Shown one piece after another: positions 33,927 to 40,109 of a DNA stretch of 40,109 nucleotides. How positions within the stretch are numbered: position 1 is the stretch's first letter; each line of letters begins with the position of its first letter. The stretch comes from Planctomycetota bacterium (GTDB taxonomy: Bacteria; Planctomycetota; Planctomycetia; Pirellulales; Pirellulaceae), in assembly GCA_029979005.1 (NCBI GenBank), contig JAPOIJ010000023.1, forward strand, positions 1-40,109, given 5' to 3'. A model generated the notes under the pieces. That model was not told the origin of the DNA. It did no database searches and worked only from the letters and a program-made list of their open reading frames with translations. The translations under genes and the position numbers were made by a program.

Positions 33927-36900
33927 ATGGTTTTGCCTGTTTGCTTTTTCCCTGCACGATCAGCAGTTGGGTTGATTAGCTTTTTTTTTATCGCCGGATT
34001 AATGAGTGGTCCGGGATTTGCGAAGCAGCAATCTAAATCAGATTTTTTTGAATCTCGAATTCGTCCTGTGTTAGTTGAGCATTGCTACGAGTGCCACAAT
34101 AGCTCCAATCAGGCGGAAGCGGGGCTAGAGTTGGATTGGCGTCAAGGTATTCGAACTGAGACGGAACATGGCACGAGCGTAGTGCCGGGGCAGTCCGGCG
34201 AGAGTCTTTTATTGAAGGTGATTAAGCATCAAGTCGAAGGACTTGAGATGCCCGAAGGGGGTGTCAAGCTGGAACCGAGTGTGATTGCCGATTTTGAGAA
34301 ATGGATTAATCAAGGTGCGTATGATCCGCGGGAGAAACCAATTTCTCCGGAAGAACTTGAGAAAGTGACCTCTTGGGATGCGACGCTGAAAGCACGTAAA
34401 AAGTGGTGGAGCTTCCAGCCAATTTCGGAACCAAAGCTGCCGGATTCGAATGACTGGTCCGACCATCCTGTGGATCGTTTCGTTTATGCTCGCGCGAAAG
34501 CCAATCAATTGGATGTGGCTCCGATGGCAGAGAGCACGGTCTTAGCGCGCCGGGTAACATTTGCCTTAACGGGGCTGCCGCCTTCGCTCGAACAACTGTC
34601 GTCGGTGGCGTCCGGCGAGTTATCTATCGAAGCACTGGTTGACCAGTGTCTCGCGTCGGATCGCTATGGCGAACGGTTTGCGCGCCATTGGATGGATCTC
34701 GTCCGATACGCTGATTCGCACGGTTCCGAAGGGGACCCCTCAATCCCCAACGCTTATCAATATCGAGATTATTTGATCCGAGCGTTTAACCAAGACGTTT
34801 CTTATCGCGATCTCGTGAGAGAGCATATTGCCGGTGACTTATTGTCAAAGCCCCGCCTCAATGATGAGCTTGGGATAAATGAATCAGCAATTGGGCCGGC
34901 ACACTGGCGATTGTGTTTTCATGGTTTTGCCCCAACCGATGCGTTGGATGAAAAAGTTCGGTTTACCGATGATCAAATTAATGTGTTTGGAAAAGCATTT
35001 TTGGGGCTGACCATTTCTTGTGCGCGTTGCCACGATCATAAATTTGATGCCATCAGTCAGGCTGATTACTACGCTCTGTTTGGTGTCATTGGGTCGACCA
35101 GGCCAGCCATGCGGGATGTGGCGATGGATTCCTTGCGTTTACAGCCCAAATCAAAGCTGGTTAAGACCAAAGAGGAAATCAAGTCGGAGCTTGTGATTGC
35201 TTGGCAGAAAAAGGTGAAGCAGCTGAGAAAGAAGTTACTTGCCCGCGACAAGACGCTACAAGACTTGGCCAACGGAGCATCCCAACCGGCGAACGTGCTG
35301 TTTCTTTGGAATCAAATGCAACGCCATGAGGGAGGCTCGGAAAGCTGGCAGGCAAATTGGAATAAGCTGAGACAACAGTGGTTGGAACAAAAAACAGGTC
35401 GGGACAAGGATCGCCAAACGGCTTCGAATTACTGGGATTTGGCCAAGACAGATGATTTAAACGCGTGGTTCGGGGAAGGGTTTGAGTTCTTTCAATCGCA
35501 TCGACCGGGCCAAATGAGAATTGCCCTTGAGGGGCCCGATGTTGTAGCGGCGATTTATCCGGGCGGCGTTTATTCCGGTCTTTTATCAGATCGTCTGCCC
35601 GGAGTTCTGGGTTCTCCTCGGTTTGAAGTGGATGAGAAAACCACAGCCTGGGTTCGTTGCGTCGGAGGCGGTCAGGCGACTGCGAGGTACGTAGTCCAGA
35701 ACTATCCACGCAGCGGAACCGTTTACCCGATCAATGAGCTCAAAAACAAGAATTGGCACTGGCAGCGTTTTAATCTTGATTATTGGCAAGGTGATCAAGT
35801 GCATCTTGAATTGGCAACGGCTAAGGATGCACCGTTGCAAGTGCGTAATTCGGATCGTTCGTGGTTGGGGGTGAGAGATGTTGTTGTTCGAAGAACAGAC
35901 GCCGGTTCTCCAACGGATTATTCGATGGAGCAATGGGAAATGATTTTTGGGTTGGATAAGCCAACCGCTCCAAAATCTCTGTCCGAATTGGGGAATCGTC
36001 TATGCGATGAATATGAATCTGCGATCCAAGCGTGGGCCGCAGACAAAATGACGGATTCGCAGGCTTTACTGCTCGGCGCGCTATTGAGAGACGGTCTGCT
36101 GCCTAACAACTCAAATGAGTTGCCATCGGTTAGAGAATTGGTTTCTAAATATCGAGAAGTTGAAAAAGAACTGTCGTCGCCCTTTCGAGTACCTGGGGTT
36201 CAGGAGGCAGACTCATTTGACCAAGCGTTGATGGAGCGTGGTGATCATCGCCAACTGCAACAACCCGTTCCACGCCGTTTCCTGGAAGCGATTGATTCAA
36301 CTCCTTATCAAACAGAATTGAGCGGTCGCATGGAGTTGGCAGACGATCTGTTTCGAAGTGACAATCCACTTACGTCACGCGTCATTGTTAATCGAATTTG
36401 GCTCTATCTGTTCGGCAAGGGGTTGGTAGTGACGCCGGATAATTTTGGTCGCCTCGGGGCAAAACCAACCCATCCCGAGCTTCTTGATTTTCTCGCAAAT
36501 CGGATGATTGAACAGGGATGGTCGATCAAGAAGATGGTTCGCTTTCTTGTACTTTCAAAAACTTGGCAACAGTCGTCAGAAGTATCACTCGAAGCCTCCC
36601 GTATCGATCCAGAGAATCGCTGGGTCACGCACTACAACGCGAGGCGATTGGATGCGGAGTCGATACGGGATTCCATGATGGCGACCATCGGGCAATTAGA
36701 TCCAAAAATGTATGGCCCTAGTTTTTCACCCAATTCAAGTTCTAAACGAAGAGCGGTTTATGTTAGATCACAGCGAAATAATTTAGATAAGTTTTTGGCG
36801 GTGTTTGATTCACCAGTTCCTTTCGCGACAACGGGTAATCGCAACACAACCAATGTGCCTGCCCAATCTTTAACCATGATGAATTCCCCCTTTGTCATAG

Positions 36901-38006
36901 GACTTTCTAAGGAATGGGCCAATTCGATCAAGTCAGAATTTGCCCAAGCTTCGGATCCACAGAAAATTGAGCAAATGTTCCTGAAAGGACTGGGGAGGCC
37001 GGTGGAACCGCGGGAATTAAAAATGTTCATGAATTATCTAGAATCAACTCGAAAGCTCGCGGGTAACAATCAGCGACAAATCGCTGTGTTGTTAAAGCGA
37101 CAGGAGGAGTTCACCGCTCAGTTAAATTCAATCGTAGAGCCTGTTCGAAAGCGGCTAATGAAAGCGGCAGGTGCGAAGAAGATTGAATTAGATTCTTCCA
37201 GCGTCCTCTACCGATGGAATTTCTCAAAGGGGCTCAAAGATCTTCAGAAGGGCTCCATGTTGGCGTTAAAGGCCGGAGCAAAAATAGAGGATGGAGCCTT
37301 GGTGTTGGATGGCAAAAGTTTTGCATTAAGCGAGCCGATTGCAGAAAAAATCCAAGACAAAACGCTTGAGGCGTGGATTCAATTAGATGGTTTGGGGCAA
37401 AAGGGAAGCGGCGTTATCACGCTGCAGGATCTGGATGGCAATCAATTTGATTCGATTGTTTTTGCAGAATTGAGCGATCGCCAATGGCTTGCAGGATCTA
37501 ATAATCATCGAAGAACTTTACCTTTCGACGGTCCCCTGGAAGAGTCTGGCAGCGCACAGCCGGTTCATCTGGCAATTACATTTGCGACCGACGGAACGAT
37601 TGTTGGTTACCGGAATGGCGTCCCCTACGGTCACGCCATCAAGAAAACAAAAACCGCAGTTTTTGATGCGAATCGTGCGCGACTTGCGATCGGAATTCGA
37701 CACGGAAACCAAACGACTGTGGGTCGTATGCTGCGTGGGAAAGTCTTCGATGTTCGTTTGCATAATCGAGCGTTGAGTAAGGATGAAATCGCGGCATCGT
37801 TTGCCGGACAACCGGTCATTTCACAATCCGATGCGATCGCTCAGTTATCTGACGAACAAAAAAATCAGGTTGAGCAATTAAAGAAGTCGATTGAACAAAC
37901 CAACGCTGAACTTCAAGGCCTTAAGGAAACAAAGTCTTCTTTGGAGCCGTTAGCTCGCGTCGCCCATGCAATTTTTAACTTAAAAGAGTTTATTTATGTT
38001 CGATAG
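33927..38006 (+). CDS. Secreted PSCyt1-DUF1549-DUF1553 protein with inserted LamG domain
   Basis: 1359 residues, about 480 more than the copy at 5371. The signal peptide is about 1-32. PSCyt1 has heme motif C53-YE-C56-H57 and a possible distal Met (M108, LEMPEGG). DUF1549 (about 165-395) contains [13 protein letters not shown] galactose-binding-like beta domain (about 514-660, [18 protein letters not shown] to the [11 protein letters not shown] end) precedes DUF1553, which starts near 790 with [18 protein letters not shown]. After [17 protein letters not shown] the domain is broken by a coiled helix and a LamG/concanavalin-like domain (about 1094-1290, [37 protein letters not shown]). A second coiled helix then leads to the usual DUF1553 ending [10 protein letters not shown]. 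Carbohydrate binding is inferred. It overlaps the DUF1501 gene by 11 bases. Confidence 0.93.
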   Translation: MVLPVCFFPARSAVGLISFFFIAGLMSGPGFAKQQSKSDFFESRIRPVLVEHCYECHNSSNQAEAGLELDWRQGIRTETEHGTSVVPGQSGESLLLKVIKHQVEGLEMPEGGVKLEPSVIADFEKWINQGAYDPREKPISPEELEKVTSWDATLKARKKWWSFQPISEPKLPDSNDWSDHPVDRFVYARAKANQLDVAPMAESTVLARRVTFALTGLPPSLEQLSSVASGELSIEALVDQCLASDRYGERFARHWMDLVRYADSHGSEGDPSIPNAYQYRDYLIRAFNQDVSYRDLVREHIAGDLLSKPRLNDELGINESAIGPAHWRLCFHGFAPTDALDEKVRFTDDQINVFGKAFLGLTISCARCHDHKFDAISQADYYALFGVIGSTRPAMRDVAMDSLRLQPKSKLVKTKEEIKSELVIAWQKKVKQLRKKLLARDKTLQDLANGASQPANVLFLWNQMQRHEGGSESWQANWNKLRQQWLEQKTGRDKDRQTASNYWDLAKTDDLNAWFGEGFEFFQSHRPGQMRIALEGPDVVAAIYPGGVYSGLLSDRLPGVLGSPRFEVDEKTTAWVRCVGGGQATARYVVQNYPRSGTVYPINELKNKNWHWQRFNLDYWQGDQVHLELATAKDAPLQVRNSDRSWLGVRDVVVRRTDAGSPTDYSMEQWEMIFGLDKPTAPKSLSELGNRLCDEYESAIQAWAADKMTDSQALLLGALLRDGLLPNNSNELPSVRELVSKYREVEKELSSPFRVPGVQEADSFDQALMERGDHRQLQQPVPRRFLEAIDSTPYQTELSGRMELADDLFRSDNPLTSRVIVNRIWLYLFGKGLVVTPDNFGRLGAKPTHPELLDFLANRMIEQGWSIKKMVRFLVLSKTWQQSSEVSLEASRIDPENRWVTHYNARRLDAESIRDSMMATIGQLDPKMYGPSFSPNSSSKRRAVYVRSQRNNLDKFLAVFDSPVPFATTGNRNTTNVPAQSLTMMNSPFVIGLSKEWANSIKSEFAQASDPQKIEQMFLKGLGRPVEPRELKMFMNYLESTRKLAGNNQRQIAVLLKRQEEFTAQLNSIVEPVRKRLMKAAGAKKIELDSSSVLYRWNFSKGLKDLQKGSMLALKAGAKIEDGALVLDGKSFALSEPIAEKIQDKTLEAWIQLDGLGQKGSGVITLQDLDGNQFDSIVFAELSDRQWLAGSNNHRRTLPFDGPLEESGSAQPVHLAITFATDGTIVGYRNGVPYGHAIKKTKTAVFDANRARLAIGIRHGNQTTVGRMLRGKVFDVRLHNRALSKDEIAASFAGQPVISQSDAIAQLSDEQKNQVEQLKKSIEQTNAELQGLKETKSSLEPLARVAHAIFNLKEFIYVR

Positions 38007-39474
38007 AGTCACGTTTAATCAGGCTAATGTGAGAGGTGCACTCACGCGGCGGCAAATGTTGCGCCAGACATCGACTGGATTTGGTCTGCTCGCTCTTCAG
38101 GCAATGATGTCGGAAGGCGGATACGCCATGCCCTTGACGCCAGCGCGATCCGCAGAGTTGACGGACGATAAGCTACCGGTTTCCCATCATGCGGCGAAGG
38201 CGAAGCATGTGATCTTTTGTTACATGTCCGGTGGAGTATCTCATGTGGATTCCTTCGATCCTAAACCGCGATTGCGACAGGATCATGGTAAGCCAATGCC
38301 GATGAAGGTGGAACGTACGCAGTTCAATCAAAACGGCAATGTGATGGCCTCTCCCTTCAAATTTAAAAAATGGGGAGAATCTGGTTTGTCAATTAGTTCG
38401 ATGTTCCCAAAGATTGGAGAAGTTGCAGACGAACTGGCGGTTGTTCGCTCAATGACTACAAACGTGAACGAGCATGCTCAGGGTAACTATGCGATGCACA
38501 CGGGTTTTCCGTTTATCGGGCACCCCAGCGCAGGGGCATGGTGCAACTACGGATTGGGTACTGAGAACGAAAATTTGCCTGGGTTCGTTGTGTTGCAAAG
38601 TGGAGGCGCGGTGGTGCCTCATGGTGGGGTAGGGTTGTTCAGTAATGGGTTTTTACCTGCTCAGAATCAGGGCTCAATTCTTCAAGCCGACCGTAGACCG
38701 GCTGTAGAAAATATTCGTCCCGGTCTAAGTTTGCGTGACCAACGCAATCACCTTGATCTGATTCAGCGGTTAGACGAATCGTATCAGGCGAGTGCAAATC
38801 ATGCGGGTGTCGAGGCGGCAATTCGGAATTATGAAACTGCCTTCGAGATGCAAACGGCAGTACCAGAAATCTGTGACCTGTCCAAGGAAACCGAGGCAAC
38901 TCGCGAAATGTATGGATTAAACTCCGCGGAATCTGATAAGGCAGCCTATGGTCGACAATGTCTGTTAGCACGTCGCCTGGTTGAATCGGGGGTGAGATTT
39001 ATTGAATTGAGTTGTATCACCAAAGGAATCGGTGCTGGTGGAGCGGCCAATCCGTGGGATCAGCATGGTGCGTTGGAAAAGGGACACGGGGCGATGGCAA
39101 ATCAAGTGGATCAGCCAATCGCAGCACTGATTACTGATCTAAAGCAGCGAGGCTTGTTGAAAGATACGTTAATTATTTGGGCAGGAGAGTTCGGACGCAC
39201 GCCGTTTTCGCAAGGATCCAATGGACGAGATCACAATCCTTTTGGATTTAGTATCTGGATGGCCGGAGGGGGTGTGAAGGGTGGAACCGCTTATGGTGCG
39301 ACGGATGAATTTGGTTATCACGCCGTTGAAAATCCTTGCAATGTTTATGATCTGTGGGCAACCGTGCTACACCAGCTCGGAATTGACCACGAGCGTCTGA
39401 CGTACCGTTACGCAGGAAGGGATGTTCGTTTAACGGATGTTCATGGGAATGTATTACATGACATCCTTGCGTGA
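37996..39474 (+). CDS. DUF1501 family protein, second copy, Tat signal
   Basis: 492 residues; the ATG at 37996 lies inside the end of the PSCyt1 gene (11-base overlap), so translation is probably coupled. The twin-arginine signal is [20 protein letters not shown] at about 16-35. Family segments are [29 protein letters not shown] with [25 protein letters not shown] and MAGGGVKGG. It has the alkaline phosphatase-like fold, but no CxPxR. It differs from the copy at 8054 in an extra Gly/Ala-rich loop before WDQHG. It is expected to work with the heme protein encoded before it; the reaction is not known. Confidence 0.93.
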   Translation: MFDRVTFNQANVRGALTRRQMLRQTSTGFGLLALQAMMSEGGYAMPLTPARSAELTDDKLPVSHHAAKAKHVIFCYMSGGVSHVDSFDPKPRLRQDHGKPMPMKVERTQFNQNGNVMASPFKFKKWGESGLSISSMFPKIGEVADELAVVRSMTTNVNEHAQGNYAMHTGFPFIGHPSAGAWCNYGLGTENENLPGFVVLQSGGAVVPHGGVGLFSNGFLPAQNQGSILQADRRPAVENIRPGLSLRDQRNHLDLIQRLDESYQASANHAGVEAAIRNYETAFEMQTAVPEICDLSKETEATREMYGLNSAESDKAAYGRQCLLARRLVESGVRFIELSCITKGIGAGGAANPWDQHGALEKGHGAMANQVDQPIAALITDLKQRGLLKDTLIIWAGEFGRTPFSQGSNGRDHNPFGFSIWMAGGGVKGGTAYGATDEFGYHAVENPCNVYDLWATVLHQLGIDHERLTYRYAGRDVRLTDVHGNVLHDILA

Positions 39475-39494
39475 TTTACGAATCTCTAATCGCG

Positions 39495-39516
39495 AAAAAA
39501 TCACCATGCTTGGTGA
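39495..39516 (-). terminator. Intrinsic terminator after trkH
   Basis: On the minus strand TCACCA (39516-39511) pairs with TGGTGA (39506-39501) across four bases, followed by six T (39500-39495). It lies 33 bases after the trkH stop. On the plus strand the stem is followed by A, so it is not a typical terminator for the DUF1501 gene. Confidence 0.6.
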
Positions 39517-39548
39517 AAAATAAATCGAATTGACATCTACCGTTGCGT

Positions 39549-40109
39549 TTATTGGTCGTGCCAAAATCTAGGAGCGAAAAGAACGAGGATTGGAAATACT
39601 TCGAGGCGACCGAGCATCATCAGCAAGATGAATAATGACTTGGAAGGCACGCTGAAATTAGCGTAATTCTCGGTCGATCCGATTACGCCCAAACCAGGCC
39701 CGATATTGTTGAGTGTTGAGGCGACCGCACTTGCGGAATCAATCAGTTTGTTCTGTTGGTTCGTGCCCCAGGTTAGATCTGATTCAAACGCAACTACGAA
39801 GAGAAAGCCGAATGCGAACAGAGCAATGATCAGTCCAAAATAGACAAGGATGGAGTGACGCAGCGACTGGTCTTCGGTAGCCTTACCGCCAAGTTTTAAC
39901 AGGCGTACTTCTTTGGGTTGAAAAGAACCTTCGACCTCAATTCGCAAGATTTTGAAAAATAAGATATGGCGAATTACTTTCATTCCTCCACCAGTGCTGC
40001 CTGCGCATCCACCAACGAACATCAACAACAACAGAAGTCCCCGGCCAAACTGATTCCATTGGTCAAAATCTGCGGTTCCATAACCGGTCGTGGTGATAAT
40101 CGAAACCAC
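39549..40109 (-). CDS. trkH: TrkH-type potassium uptake protein, C-terminal part
   Basis: The last 187 codons of a gene whose start lies beyond the window; the GTG at the edge is internal. TTTGYGTADFDQW is a pore-loop selectivity-filter motif, GGCAGSTGGGMKVIRHI the loop and helix after it, and STLNNIGPGLGVIGSTENYA the last pore loop, followed by LLMMLGRLEVFPILVLFAP and the C-terminus. These are diagnostic for the TrkH/KtrB superfamily and specifically TrkH. It forms the K+-conducting subunit in the inner membrane and normally works with TrkA, which is not in the window. It converges on the second DUF1501 gene. Confidence 0.95.
   Translation of the reverse strand: MVSIITTTGYGTADFDQWNQFGRGLLLLLMFVGGCAGSTGGGMKVIRHILFFKILRIEVEGSFQPKEVRLLKLGGKATEDQSLRHSILVYFGLIIALFAFGFLFVVAFESDLTWGTNQQNKLIDSASAVASTLNNIGPGLGVIGSTENYANFSVPSKSLFILLMMLGRLEVFPILVLFAPRFWHDQ

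Noticed and set aside
1-40109. CRISPR arrays, tRNA or rRNA genes, transposase genes, phage or integration sites
   Set aside because: None seen: no regularly spaced repeats, no tRNA-like cloverleaf noticed and no transposase or integrase motifs among the coding regions.

Overview
The window is a gene-dense stretch of a planctomycete chromosome, most likely a Pirellulales-type member of class Planctomycetia. The phylum call rests on gene content rather than a marker alignment. There are two copies of the PSCyt1-DUF1549-DUF1553 / DUF1501 gene pair, which is close to a phylum signature. There is also an ECF sigma factor overlapping a membrane Ser/Thr kinase, a Cys-type sulfatase, many secreted proteins of unknown function, a DUF2752 protein, and topoisomerase subunits with a Lys-rich N-terminus.

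Layout. 1-4850: the end of a basic protein, a methyltransferase, and the kinase/sigma-factor pair (minus strand). 5371-9460: first cytochrome-like PSCyt1/DUF1549/DUF1553 protein with its DUF1501 partner (plus). 9607-13492: a small membrane protein (minus), then a Ski2-like DExH helicase overlapping a secreted beta-propeller protein (plus). 13519-18601: sulfatase, two secreted proteins (one ending in a PA-IL-like domain) and a double-FAS1 protein (minus). 18924-23417: both subunits of a type IIA topoisomerase (minus). 23806-25283: two small secreted proteins, a strong terminator and a probable 32-residue membrane peptide (plus). 25404-31816: a six-gene minus-strand operon with one ExbB/TolQ, two ExbD/TolR, two TPR proteins and a VWA protein whose membrane helix carries a TonB-like Ser-x3-His motif. 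32197-33770: a small protein, an alpha/beta hydrolase and a DUF2752 protein. 33927-39474: second PSCyt1/DUF1501 pair, whose first member has a LamG-like domain placed inside DUF1553. 39549-end: C-terminal part of a TrkH-type potassium transporter.

The most interesting unit is the ExbB-ExbD-ExbD operon. It looks like a complete proton-motive-force motor whose energy-transducing arm would be a VWA domain on a TonB-like anchor rather than a TonB C-terminal domain, flanked by periplasmic TPR proteins and with no receptor gene nearby. Other points of note are the LamG insertion, an Arg/Pro-rich hairpin-containing insert in the kinase TPR region, an intergenic terminator with no gene in front of it (possible sRNA), a displaced degenerate GyrA box, and the 25185-25283 small ORF. 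All functional statements come from reading motifs by eye; no alignment or database search was possible.
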